NCBI RefSeq assembly: GCF_027579695.1 | Contig: NC_083571.1 | Span: forward strand, 40,847,943-40,911,942 | Length of the DNA stretch: 64,000 nt | Direction: 5' to 3' | Source of the DNA: Neoarius graeffei | Taxonomy: Eukaryota > Chordata > Actinopteri > Siluriformes > Ariidae | Part shown: positions 34,438-45,238 of the stretch, in pieces | How the letters are laid out: each line of letters opens with the position of its first letter | How positions within the stretch are numbered: the first letter of the stretch is position 1 | Notes under the pieces: generated by a model | What the model was told of the DNA's origin: nothing | The model's database searches: none | What the model saw: only the letters and a program-made list of their open reading frames with translations | Translations under genes and position numbers: made by a program

Positions 34438-34559
34438 TTGACCGACAAGATGGCGTCTGTTACAATCTGGATTGGCTGTGACGTCACATGCAAGATCTCT
34501 ATAGAAACTACACTGCTCTCATTCTCACTAATCCTCTCTAGAATCTGGAGCACCTCTAA

Positions 34560-35260
34560 GGTGGGGTTTACATTAGACCGTATCAGCGGATCATCAGATT
34601 AACGTTTTTAAAACGATTAGTGTGCACACAGCAACATCAATACATGATTCGCATGCACACAGCAACACCAATACACGGATACGCTCGGCTCCGCAGGCAT
34701 CCTGCGCTCCAAATCACTCCGCCCTGAACAGCGAGTGCCCTCTGGAGGGTGCGCACTCCGGCCCTGCACAGCTCACAGAGCGCGCGAGTGAAGTGCACGA
34801 GCCACGATTCGGGACTGAGCCGCTGTGTGTGTGATCCCAGTGCATATCACTTACCACTTGCAAGTGGAAGGATGGCAAGCCTAAAGACAATCATAACTAC
34901 ACAATGGGCAGTATTTGCATCAGTATTTGCAGTATTTTCATACTTTTATTCTCTTTAATGAAAGGTGATACAAGGCGGAAGTCCGCGCCGTTTTTCAGCA
35001 GTCGTGTCACATGACCAACGCCAGCGAATCAGGAAGGTGGATGTCACAGTGACGTTGTCCAATGACGACGCCAGCTAGAGCTCAGCACAGTGTATCCGCG
35101 TATTCTCAATGTTTACACAGCACCAGACCAGACACGATCTAGATTGAATACGTGGACCCTGGCGGATTCCCGTTTCCCGGCGTTTCCAGGCAGTTTAATG
35201 TAAACGGACAGTGCATCCGCGAAGAAAACGAGACAGATACGGTCTAATGTAAACTTGGCC
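34560..35260. mobile_element. Harbinger-like MITE
   Basis: The ends are GGTGGGGTTTACATTAGACC and, inverted, GGCCAAGTTTACATTAGACC. TAA is duplicated at 34557-34559 and 35261-35263. This combination fits PIF/Harbinger. No coding capacity is evident. It lies within ORF1 of the esterase LINE. Confidence 0.82.
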
Positions 35261-35440
35261 TAATGCTGCAGCCTTCTCCCTCAGAGAGCTAATTAACATA
35301 CACATCACATATAAAGCTCTTACTAACAATGGAGGAAGAATGACTAAACATCCTACACTCAACACACTGAACAAGCTGAATGTTTGCCATGATGAATTAT
35401 TAACGTGCCTTTGTCAAAGATTTGTTGATATTTAAGACAG

Positions 35441-35878
35441 AGCCAATGTGGATGGCCTCCACTTGCTGTCTTTAGACAGAAAAAAGTGTTCTTTGAGAAA
35501 ATGCAAATGCATCAGAAGGGAAAGTGAAAAATACAACAAAATAAAACGACAGTGGAAAATTATTGGTGAAAAACAGAAAAAAAGTTGCAGTTTAAACACA
35601 GACACTAACAAGAAACTCATGACAAACGATTAGAAAACAGGAACAACGTCCACTGAAGGGAATAAGGCCCTGTTGAGCTCAACATGATATGCCTTGCTAA
35701 TTTTAAGAACAATAGCATGAAATCTGTCAGTGTATATTCAAAACAGATTCATGCATGATGAAACAGAAATAAATGTTGTAACCAAGTATGACACTATGAA
35801 GCAGAAAAATGAACAAGATGTCTTCTGTCTTTTAAGCTTTTTAATATCTAAAGAACAAAAAGCTAACCTAAAGAAAGC
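35441..35878. other. Unassigned intron sequence
   Basis: AT-rich, possibly the 5' UTR of the LINE ending at 35440 on its left side. No exon was recognised. Confidence 0.35.
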
Positions 35879-35890
35879 CTAGCTGCACCT

Positions 35891-36262
35891 CATTCTCATT
35901 ATCTCTAGCCGCTTTATCCTGTTCTACAGGGTCGCAGGCAAGCTGGAGCCTATCCCAGCTGACTACGGGCGAAAGGCGGGGTACACCTTGGACAAGTCGC
36001 CAGGTCATCACAGGGCTGACACATAGACACAGACAACCATTCACACTCACATTCACACCTACGGTCAATTTAGAGTCACCAGTTAACCTAACCTGCATGT
36101 CTTTGGACTGTGGGGGAAACCGGAGCACCCGGAGGAAACCCATGCGGCCACGGGGAGAACATGCAAACTCCGCACAGAAAGGCCCTCGCCGGCCATGGGG
36201 CTCAAACCTGGACCTTCTTGCTGTGAGGCGACAGCGCTAACCACTACACCACCGTGCCGCCC
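35891..36262 (-). mobile_element. tRNA-headed SINE
   Basis: A full-length copy with a 12-bp duplication CTAGCTGCACCT at 35879-35890 and 36263-36274. Confidence 0.93.
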
Positions 36263-36457
36263 CTAGCTGCACCTGCAATCAGTTATCTATTTGGGGCAAA
36301 AGAGCTTTCAGGGGAGACATGAGGTAACACTGAAGCACACTTTGGCCATCATAATACATCACAGTCAATTAAAGAGCTATGATCATTCCAAGGCTTGTGT
36401 AGTTACACCAGATCATGGATTAATATATTTAAGCCATCCCTTGAATTACATATTTAA

Positions 36458-36727
36458 AGGGGAACTGAAGTCATTTTTAAACTTGCTTGATTTCTTAATT
36501 AACGTGTTATTCAATTACGTTTTCAGTTTTAGTAACCTTATATCGTGACTCGTATTGGCAACTAATTGCAATTAAATATTATACTTACTGGCCTATTCGG
36601 TTTTTAGCCATGTTGAATTTAGTTTGCTTGGTCCACGGCAGGCATTGCTTATCCACGTGATCTTCGCGAGACTTTGAAACGTGAAGAGTCAGCCAGGTGT
36701 CAGTGCCACCATTTTGAAAACTGTTTT
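36458..36727. mobile_element. TTAA-site MITE, one end only
   Basis: It starts after TTAA with AGGGGAACTGAAGTCATTTT and matches the first about 270 bases of the complete element at 54947-55558. The other end is missing. Confidence 0.75.
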
Positions 36728-36748
36728 CTCAACAAAATATTGCACAAA

Positions 36749-37311
36749 AATGTGGGTGGTAAAAGAGAGCAACTGGACTTGCTTGAAGATTCTTGAAGAC
36801 ATTTCACCTCTTATCCAAAAGGCTTCTTCAGTTCTGTCTGACTAATAGGGAGTATCAGGTATTTATCCTCTCACGGATGAAAAGCAATCCTAAGGTGTCG
36901 TTGAGTCATCCTGTTGGTGTGAGTCACTGGGGGCTGGGTGTGAATGGCCTAGGGAGTCATTGGGGTGATCAGTGGATTGTTGGTTCTCTCTGTCCTCCTG
37001 TGAGTCACTGAAAACAGCTGGGTTTTGGTGTGCATTCAGTTGTCTGGGAAGTGTGCCAAGGACTGCATTGTAGGTGGCTGATAAATGATGTCTTAGACCA
37101 CCACCTCTGTTCAGTGATGGTCATTCCAGGTTGACAAAAATGGCTTCTTTAACTCCTCGGTCATACCAACGATTCTCTCTGACTAAAATGCGTGTGTTGC
37201 AATCCTGAAATGAGTGTCCTTTGTTGTTAAGATGAAGATAGACAGCAGAGTCCTGGCCTGAGGAACTGGCCAGGACAACAAAGGACACTCATGCAGTTCT
37301 AGATTGCAACC
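36749..37311 (-). mobile_element. Penelope-like element C-terminal fragment
   Basis: On the - strand the segment 37311-37080 encodes, with frame breaks, DSAVYLHLNNKGHSF and ENRWYDRGVKEAIFVN. This is the GIY-YIG-type endonuclease region near the C-terminus of Penelope-like elements. The 3' UTR end (GAGATGAAATGTCTTC style, 36749-36840) matches the arms of the palindrome at 15451-23625. At the point where those arms carry the THAP element this copy has an uninterrupted GTTGAGTCATCCTG. Confidence 0.75.
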
Positions 37312-37489
37312 AACTTATTCTTAGATGTCTTATCAAGTAAAAATATCTGTCCATGCAGCAAGACAATTTCACTCATATTAAATAATTTTCTCCTCAAATT
37401 CAGTTTTACATTTTTTGCAGTGCTTGACTGCCATATTGACAAAAGAATGGGGAGATCAATACAAACCCGGGGGATAGTACTAACACATA

Positions 37490-39101
37490 CAGTGGTGCTT
37501 GAAAGTTTGTGAACCCTTTAGAATTTTCTATTTCTGAATAAATATGACCTAAAACATCATCAGATTTTCACACAAGTCCTAAAAGTAGACAAAGTAAACA
37601 AAACATTTAAACAAATGAGACAAAAAAATTACACATGGTCATTTATTTATTGAGGAAAATAATCCAATATTACATATCTGTGAGTGGCAAAAGTATGTGA
37701 ACCTCTAGGATTAGCAGTTAATTTGAAGGTGAAATTAGAGTCAGGTGTTTTCAATCAATGGGATGACAATCAGGTGTGAGTGGGCACCCTGTTTTATTTA
37801 AAGAACAGGGATCGATCAAAGTCTGATCTTCACAACACATGTTTGTGGAAGTGTATCATGGCACGAACAAAGGAGATTTCTGAGAACCTCATAAAAAGCG
37901 TTGTTGATGCCCATCAGGCTGGAAAAGGTTACAAAACCATCTCTAAAGAGTTTGGACTCCACCTATCCACAGTAAGACAAACTGTGTACAAATGGAGGAA
38001 ATTCAAGACCATTGTTACCCTCCCCAGGAGTGGTCGACCAAACAAAGATCACTCCAAGAGCAAGACATGTAATAGTCGGCGAGGTCACAAAGGACCCCAG
38101 GGTAACTTCTAAGCAACTGAAGGCCTCTCTCACATTGGCTAATGTTAATGTTCATGAGTCCACCATCAGGAGAACACTGAACAACAATGGTGTGCATGGC
38201 AGGGTTGCAAGGAGAAAGCCACTGCTGTCCAAAAAGAACATTGCTGCTCATCTGCAGTTTGCTGAAGATCACGTGGACAAACCAGAAAGCTATTGGAAAA
38301 ATGTTTTGTGGATGGATGAGACCGAAATAGAACTTTTTGGTTTAAATAAGAAGCATCATATTTGGAGAAAGGAAAACACTGCATTCCAGCATAAGAACCT
38401 TATCCCATCTGTAAAACATGGTGGTGGTAGTATCATGGTTTGGGCCTGTTTTGCTGCATCTGGGCCAGGATGGCTTGCCATCATTGATAGAACAATGAAT
38501 TCTGAATTATACCAGCAAATTCTAAAGGAAAATGTCAGGACATCTGCCCATGAACTGAATGTCAAGAGAAAGTGGGTCATGCAGCAAGACAATGACCTTA
38601 AGCACACAAGTCGTTCTTCCAAAGAATGGTTAAAGAAGAATAAAGTTAATGTTTTGGAATGGCCAAGTCAAAGTCCTGACCTTAATCCAATGGAAATGTT
38701 GTGGAAGGACCTGAAGTGAGCAGTTCATGTGAAGAAACCCACCAACACCCCAGAGTTGAAGCTGTTCTGTAAGGAAGAATGGGCTAAAATTCCTTCAAGC
38801 CGGTGTGCAGGACTGATCAACAGTTATCGGAAACATTTAGCTGCAGTTATTGCTGCACAAGGGGGTCACATCAGATACTGAAAGCAAAGGTTCACATACT
38901 TTTGCCACTCACAGATATGTAATATTAGATCATTTTCCTCAATAAATAAATGACCAAGTATAATATTTTTGTCTCATTTGTTTAACTGGGTTCTCCTTAT
39001 CTACTTTTAGGACTTGTGTGAAAATCTGATGTTGTTTTAGGTCTTATTTATGCAGAAATATAGGCAATTCTAAAGGGTACACAAACTTTCAAGCACCACT
39101 G
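37490..39101 (+). mobile_element. Tc1-like transposon, family T, copy 3 (full length)
   Basis: It is 1612 bp with CAGTGGTGCTTGAAAGTTTG ends; TA flanks at 37488-37489 and 39102-39103. Confidence 0.95.
37858..38881 (+). pseudogene. Tc1-type transposase, family T copy 3
   Basis: The start ATG 37858 opens MARTKEISENLIKSVVDAHQ with codon 3 an intact CGA. A 1-base insertion in the run at about 38040 (GACCAAACAAAG) shifts the frame. The second frame 38012-38719 runs through VLWMDETEIELF and PDLNPMEMLWKDLK and ends at a TGA (38717-38719; CGA in relatives). The normal end is at 38881. Two lesions only. Confidence 0.92.
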
Positions 39102-39103
39102 TA

Positions 39104-39635
39104 GCTGGACCCCATTGCTTGTAGTTTGCCCCTGCTTATATGCCATGTAAGTAATATGTCTGGTGTTTCAAGCTATTTAAGGGGTGGTCCTGATCAGACT
39201 CAAAATTTGATGCCTCCATGCACATGCCTTTGCAACATTAGGGAGAGCCTCACATGTTACAGCTTCAAGACACACAAATGGTCAACAGCTCTGGAGATGC
39301 AGTCACTGAGAAAACCACACCTTCCATTGCATCACTTTTCTGTATCCAAATGATTCTATTAATGATTAGCACACCTGCTCTGAACTTGTTCAGACACTAG
39401 GACATGATGAACATCTTCAAACCACTCCTATACAGCATCCAGATATGATGCTGTTAATTGATGACTCTTCCATGATGTAAAATGGAGAAAATAAAGTACA
39501 TTTGCAGTCATCAAAGTCATATTGTGATGGCCAATGAATGGATGGTTCCTGGAACATCAATCCAGCAGGCAGAACTACAGACACTCATAAAAGCTTGTAG
39601 ACTTGCTGAAGAACAAACAGTTAATATATTACATT
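39104..39635. other. Unassigned intron sequence
   Basis: No recognised repeat or exon. Confidence 0.4.
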
Positions 39636-39806
39636 AATGGTATTTAGCATATGTTCTTATCCCAAGCGATGTACAACATACCCAGAGTGGCCTGGGGGTC
39701 AGGTGCCTTGCTCAAGGGCACTTCAGTCATTCCTGCTGGTCCAGGGAATTGAACTGGCAACCTTTTGGTCCTAAAGCTGCTTCTCTAATCATTACGCCAT
39801 ATGCTA
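39636..39806 (-). mobile_element. tRNA-derived SINE, second family
   Basis: On the - strand it reads GGCGTAATGATTAGAGAAGC (A-box-like) and GGTTGCCAGTTCAATTCCCT (B-box-like), then a body with GAGCAAGGCACCTGACCCCC and the tail GGGATAAGAACATATGCTAA. The tail resembles the 3' end shared by L2-mobilised fish SINEs. Confidence 0.75.
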
Positions 39807-39827
39807 TGTGATTATTCAGACACTATG

Positions 39828-40362
39828 TGAAAACTATATAAAAGTATGTGGACACATGACCATCACACCTATATGTGGGTCTCCCCCTAATGGTTGTCAC
39901 ACAGTTGGAAGTACACAATTGTATAGGATACCTTTGTATGCTGTAGCATTACAGTTTTTCTTCACTGGACACAAAGGTCCTATCTCAAACATGTTCCAGT
40001 GTGACAGTGCTCCTGTGCACAAAGCAAAATAAAGAATCCATGATGAGAAGACATAGTTGGCAATGGTTGGGAGTGGCCTGCACAGAGCCCTGACCTGAAC
40101 CCTACTGAATACCTTTGGGATGAACTGGAATACTGACTGCACTCCAGGCCTCCTTGCTTGATAACAGTGCCTGAGCTCACTAATGCTCTTATGACTGAAT
40201 GGGTAGTTCCCCATAGCCATGTTCCAAAATTGAGTGCAAACCCTTCCCAGCAGAGTCAAGGTTATTATAACAGCAAAGCATGACTAACTCTGGAGTGGGA
40301 TTTTCAATAAGTACATATGGATATGATTGATCAGGTGTCTGCATACTTTTGACCATATAGTA
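39828..40362 (+). mobile_element. Non-autonomous Tc1-like element with transposase C-terminal relic
   Basis: Inverted ends AAAAGTATGTGGACAC (left) and ATACTTTTGACCATATAGT (right). The interior keeps text for the E block (CCTGACCTGAACCCTACTGA, then TGGGATGAACTGG), the counterpart of PDLNPTE..WDEL in Tc1 transposases. The N-terminal two thirds are absent. Similar pieces lie at 6228-6432 and 46440-46880. Confidence 0.8.
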
Positions 40363-40871
40363 AAACTTCTTATTGCGTTCATGTAGTCTGACATACATAC
40401 AAACTAGAAGAAGAAAGAAAATGATATATGACCATCGTATTTATGGCAATCATATGCTACATGAACTTGTTGGAAGATCCCAGCATTTGTGCAATGTGTC
40501 ACTGTGATTTCTTCCAAAGCATCCTGCATGATGTACTTGCTTGCTGTATGTTAATTTCAGCCAGATGCCAATAACAGAAGATTATCTAATTGAACCTCTG
40601 ACATGGCATAAATAATATTTGCAAGAACTGACGAAACTGATGAAATTGCACTGGGTACAAATCTCACATTTTCCCAATGGTTCTGCAACCCCGTATTGTC
40701 TGAAAACCACCAAAACCAGAAAAAGTACATTTTCGCCACACAGTCTGCTCAATATTATATAGATACACACATGCAAAAAAATTTAATTATCTGAGTCCCA
40801 CATTATTATTACTACTTCAGCAAGTCCCACTATTGCAGCATGTGGTGGTGGGTGGGTGGTTACACATCAGC

Positions 40872-41132
40872 TGTGGATGGAGAGGAGGCAGGTTGAACCA
40901 AAAGGTAACGCATGATGAATCTCACCTCTGTCTGATTACCGGGAGTTTATGTGTGTCTTTTGTGTGCTTGCAGGGGAAGCCAGTAACCAAAGCGAGTGAA
41001 CTGACCAGCACTGAGCCATGTGTGTGCGCGCGACTGTTCTGAGCATAACAAAATTGCTGAAAAGCAAAAGTAGCAAAAATGAAACATACCTTTTATTTGT
41101 TTCAAGTCTGCCTCCCATCTCCTCATTTCACA
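40872..41132 (+). mobile_element. Solo LTR-like segment, Gmr1-type family
   Basis: The segment starts TGTGGATGGAGAGGAGGCAG and ends in ATTTCACA. It shares GAGGAGGCAGGTTGAACCA and other blocks with the LTR at 3450-3698. Its length (261 bp) is like that of the 249-bp and 277-bp LTRs in this window. No flanking duplication was found. Confidence 0.55.
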
Positions 41133-42157
41133 TAAACCAAAACATGTTACATAGCATAGAACAGAAAAAGAAGTGGCCCATACAGTTATGAGGGGTCCCT
41201 GACTATTACTTGTTTTACTCTTTATCAGAGATAGAGAGGCATGCCTAATGGCCTATGGATGCACACAGAGTGACTGCAAAAGCAAAGGCCATTGAGTGCT
41301 TCTGAAAACCTCTAAAAGACAGATTACCTTCATGGTTATTGTGAAACTCTTATGTTACAGGTGAATGCAAATCAACCTATTGAAAATGTCAGTTGTCCAA
41401 ACAGAAGGGCTTAAATAAACAAATTAGTCAAAACGGGTGAGAAAAATCAAGACACGCTATTGAAATATTACCAATGACAGTTTGGGCTGGATACAAGGAA
41501 CAAAGATGCTGAAAGCTATCGCATACACTGACAGAGAAAACGACATGACCTAGCACCCTGTTTATGGCATGATTCTTGCAGCTTCAAAACATAGGAGGGC
41601 TTGGACCTCTTGGCAGAACATTCAAAAGCTGCCGGACATATTGGCTAGGAGGAGGAGGTAGGCACTGGCCAGGAGGAGCAGTGCCCTCAGCAGGGCAGAG
41701 CAGTGACAACGGTCTTGAGCTTGGACAGGCCCCCAAAAACATTTTCCAGGGAAAATGCCTCTCTGGTCATCAGAAACATCCTCCTCATGAGACAAGAGAA
41801 CTCCACCACATTCTCCATACCAGGGAGTCCCTGTCTTGCGAGACACAGATTGTAAATGCTTATTTGCTCTGTCCTTTAGTGGCAAGGTCTTCTGTAACAC
41901 AGTGAGGCTGAGAGACAAGACTCTGCATTTCATTTATTTAGGGCAGTCCAAAATTTCTCAACAATTATTCCAGACATGGGTTGATACACAGGCAGGCAAC
42001 AACAGACAGGGCAAATCCATTATTGAAATGAAAACAACAAAAAACAAACACCACAAAAACAGGTCAGAAACAGGAGCAACAAGGAAACTCCAAAAGCAAG
42101 AATCACATCTTGGAACTTAAAGAAACATAAAGCATGTTAAGACCTTGTGATTAGACA
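41133..42157. other. Unassigned intron sequence
   Basis: No supported gene or repeat. A short open frame near 41576-41905 has no recognisable motif. Confidence 0.4.
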
Positions 42158-42524
42158 TACAGTGGTGCTTGAAAGTTTGTGAACCCTTTAGAATTTTCTA
42201 TATTTCTGCATAAATTTGACCTAAAATATCATCAGATTTTCACACAAGTCCTAAAAGTAGATAAAGAGAACCCAGTTAAACAAATGAGACAAAAATATTA
42301 TACTTGGTCATTTGTTTATTGAGGAAAATGATCCAATATTACATATCTGTGAGTGGCAAAAGTATGTGAACCTCTAGGATTAGCAGTTAATTTGAAGGTG
42401 AAATTAGAGTCAGGTGTTTTCAATCAATGGGATGACAATCAGGTGTGAGTGGGCACCCTGTTTTATTTAAAGAACAGGGATCTATCAAAGTCTGATCTTC
42501 ACAACATGTTTGTGGAAGTGTATC

Positions 42525-43924
42525 ATGGCACGAACAAAGGAGATTTCTGAGGACCTCAGAAAAAGCATTGTTGATGCTCATCAGTCTGGAAAAGGTTACA
42601 AAACCATCTCTAAAGAGTTTGGACTCCACCAATCCACAGTAAGACAAATTGTGTACAAACGGAGGAAATTCAGGCAGCACGGTGGTGTAGTGGTTAGCGC
42701 TGTCGCCTCGCAGCAAAAGGGTCCGGGTTCGAGCCCCGTGGCCGGCAAGGGCCTTTCTGTGCAGAGTTTGCATGTTCTCCCCGTGTCCGTTTAGGTTTCT
42801 TCCGGGTGCTCCAGTTTCCCCCACAGTCCAAAGACAGGTTAACTGGTGACTCTAAATTGACCGTGAGTGTGAATGGTTGTCTGTGTCTTTGATGACACAG
42901 ACAACCCTGTGATGACCTGGCGACTTGTTCAGGGTGTACCCCGCCTTTCGCCTGTAGTCAGCTGGGATAGGCTCCAGCTTGCCTCCGACCCTGTAGAACA
43001 GGATAAAGCGGCTAGAGGTAATGAGATAAGATGAGATGGAGGAAATTCAAGACCATTGTTACCCTCCCCAGGAGTGGTCGACCAACAAAGATCACCCCAA
43101 GAGCAAGGTGTGTAATAGTCGGCGAGGTCACAAAGGACCCCAGGGTAACTTCTAAGCAACTGAAGGCCTCTCTCACATTGGCTAATGTTAAATGTTCATG
43201 AGTCCACCATCAGGAGAACACTGAACAACAATGGTGTGCATGGCAGGGTTGCAAGGAGAAAGCCACTGCTCTCCAAAAAGAACATTGCTGCTCATCTGCA
43301 GTTTGCTAAAGATCATGTGGACAACCAGAAGGCTATTGGAAAAATGTTTTGTAGATGGATGCGATCAAAATAGAACTTTTTGGTTTAAATGAGAAGCGTT
43401 ATGTTTGGAGAAAGGAAAACACTGCATTCCAGCATAAGAACCTTATCCCGTCTGTAAAACATGGTGGTGGTAGTATCATGGTTTGGGCCTGTTTTGCTGC
43501 ATCTGGGCCAGGACGGCTTGCTATCATTGATGGAACAATGAATTCTGAATTATACCAGCGAATTCTAAAGGAAAATATCAGGACATCTGTCCATGAACTG
43601 AATCTCAAAAGAAGGTGGGTCATGCAGCAAGACAACGTCCCTAAGCACACAAGTCATTCTACCAAAGAATGGTTAAAGAAGAATAAAGTTAATGTTTTGT
43701 AATGATCAAGTCAAAGTCCTGAACTAAATCCAATCGAAATGTTGTGGAAGTACCTGAAGCGAGCAGTTCATGTGAAGAAACCCACCAACATCCCAGAGTT
43801 GAAGCTGTTTTGTACAGAGGAATGGGCTAAAATTCCTCCAAGCCGGTGTGCAGGACTGATCAACAGTTACCGTAAATGTTTAGTTGCAGTTATTGCTGCA
43901 CAAGGGGGTCACACCAGATACTGA
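42525..43924 (+). pseudogene. Tc1-type transposase, family T copy 4
   Basis: The start MARTKEISEDLRKSIVDAHQ is intact at 42525. The SINE enters after YKRRKF in the HTH-to-linker region. After it there is a 1-base insertion near 43192, a TAG at 43352-43354 (TGG in relatives) and a TAA at 43700-43702. The normal end is at 43924. It is the most damaged of the four. Confidence 0.9.
42673..43037 (+). mobile_element. tRNA-headed SINE inside Tc1 copy 4
   Basis: A 12-bp duplication of transposase sequence, GGAGGAAATTCA, lies at 42661-42672 and 43038-43049. The head has A and B boxes; the body carries a local inversion-like GTGTCTTTGATGACACAGAC near 42883-42902. Confidence 0.93.
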
Positions 43925-44089
43925 AAGCAAAGGTTCACATACTTTTGCCACTCACAGATCTGTAATATTGGATCATTTTCCTCAAAAAATAAATGACCAA
44001 GTATAATATTTTTGTCTCATTTGTTTAAATGGGTTCTCTTTATCTACTTTCAGGACTTGTGTGAAAATCTGATGATGTTTTAGGTCATA

Positions 44090-44390
44090 GCGGCGAGTGG
44101 AGCACCATACCTAAGAAAAAATGGTAAACCCATCGAGTCGATTTTTTGTGGTTTGTCCGTGTACATGTACCACCACTCATACACACCGCCTAGTGGCCAG
44201 TGTTAGTAATCACCAGTCATACACACCGCCTCGTGGCCAGTGTTCGTAATTACCAGTTATACACACCGCCTAGTGGCCAGTGCTAGCCAGTAAAGAAATA
44301 AAACAAAAGATACTGGCTATGATATAAGAAAATTCTACAACCCAGAAACAGATAGGAGCTCCGCTTTTAGGCAGTGCCTAAATCTATATA
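44090..44390. repeat. Insertion with three 41-bp tandem repeats
   Basis: It interrupts the right end of Tc1 copy 4 between GGTCATA and TTTATGCAG. Three units of about 41 bp each hold CATACACACCGCCTAGTGGC (at about 44177, 44218 and 44259). Distal to them are GATAGGAGCTCCGCTTTTAG and GGCAGTGCCTAAATC. The family is not recognised. Confidence 0.65.
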
Positions 44391-44450
44391 TTATTTATGC
44401 AGAAGTGTAGGAAATTCTAAAGGGTTCACAAACTTTCAAGCACCACTGTA

Positions 44451-45038
44451 GAAACTGAATGGATTAAATCTGCTAAATAATCAGGAAAGGAACTGAAAAC
44501 AAGCGAGAACAATTATGATAGACAAGGGCACTACACCAATGACAGGACGGGCAGATACAAATCAATGCACATGGAATGTAAAAAAACCAAACAAGCATAC
44601 AAACAAATAAAACAGAAAAAACAAACCCAACCCAGAAGCTCTGTTCACACTGGAAGCCACACTATGCCCATCTTGCAGTCAATGCCATAGCATACAGTGA
44701 AATGGAAGCTACATGACAGCAATAGACTGGTAATCCAGTCTGGCACTTCTGTGTTATGGGCTATATTGTGTAGCTTCATGATATATAATCCCAGTCAAGT
44801 CTATTTCAGTTCCAGGTTGTACCACTAAAAAAAAATGTGTGAAAAGTTAAAGGGGGTGGATATTTATGCAAGCTACTGTTTACTATGACAGGTTGGTGTA
44901 ATATTGGCAAGTTATGCCTGATCAGTTAATTTTTTAAAAATTCTTTTAAGAAACTTGGCTGCCACATTTCGGACCAACTGAAATTTGATGCATATGGTAG
45001 TGCATCCAGCTAGTAATGCAGTACACTAATATATGTTA
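44451..45038. other. Intron sequence with a Tc1 end at 44787-44881
   Basis: The 44787-44881 part (TATTTCAGTTCCAGGTTGTA, then TTATGCAAGCTACTG) matches the right end of another Tc1-like family. Nothing else was recognised. Confidence 0.5.
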
Positions 45039-45048
45039 TAGATAGAAT

Positions 45049-45110
45049 CTCATCTCATCATCTCTAGCTGCTTTATCCTTCTACAGGGTCGCAGGCAAGC
45101 TGGAGCCTTG
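45049..45110 (-). mobile_element. SINE tail-only insertion
   Basis: Only the last about 60 bp of the tRNA-headed SINE (CCAGCTTGCCTGCGACCCTG to the ATGAGATG tail, - strand). It is flanked by a 10-bp duplication TAGATAGAAT at 45039-45048 and 45111-45120. The duplication shows it is a true, extremely 5'-truncated integration and not a deletion relic. Confidence 0.88.
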
Positions 45111-45238
45111 TAGATAGAATATAGTATATAATTTAGAATTTAGTGTACCTGACAAAGAAAAACATGGGTAAATTTTGCAGTTTTCCTTCAAAGTGAATTT
45201 GATTACTTACCAATTTTTTTTTTACTGTATGTTTGTAG

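Larger units (their letters stand above)
33452..34500 (+). mobile_element. ISL2EU-like transposon derivative 1
   Basis: The perfect 12-bp inverted ends AGAGATCTTGCA and TGCAAGATCTCT are flanked by AT. Subterminal GCCATCTTGTCGGT occurs near both ends (in inverted orientation). The left end holds the first exon of a gene like that of ISL2EU elements (SWIM/YqaJ ORF). The interior right half is occupied by a LINE 5' fragment on the - strand. The assignment rests on the ORF and on a second element at 53587-54750 that has the same gene at one end and a THAP exon at the other. Confidence 0.65.
27440..35440 (-). mobile_element. CR1/L2-type LINE with esterase ORF1, split by three insertions
   Basis: On the - strand the element begins near 35435 with ORF1 start text MANIQLVQCVECRMFS. 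It continues at 34553-34504 (ILERISENESSVVS), resumes at 28380 (GKWVTIWQHNC, then an SGNH-esterase-like part with ALVIGDSILQHV and IVIHAGANN), and passes into endonuclease-like ORF2 text near 27550-27460 (WIKPNEYVALNEANPP). Insertions are a Harbinger-like MITE (34560-35260), an ISL2EU-like element (33452-34500) and a hAT (28383-33445). ORF1 proteins with an esterase domain are known from fish CR1/L2 elements. The copy is 3' truncated near 27440. Confidence 0.75.
42160..44448 (+). mobile_element. Tc1-like transposon, family T, copy 4, with two insertions
   Basis: CAGTGGTGCTTGAAAGTTTG ends; TA at 42158-42159 and 44449-44450. It is interrupted by a SINE (42673-43037) and by an about 300-bp repeat-bearing segment (44090-44390) near its right end. 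Confidence 0.93.

Noticed and set aside
34622..34958. Open frame with a hydrophobic C-terminus at 34749-34958
   Set aside because: It lies wholly in a Harbinger-like MITE and is short; the hydrophobic run is from AT-rich sequence.
41576..41905. Open frame of 109 codons
   Set aside because: No motif, no splice context and the opposite strand is equally open; treated as chance.
44177..44300. CRISPR-like array (three 41-bp units)
   Set aside because: Direct tandem units without spacers, in a vertebrate genome; an ordinary tandem repeat.
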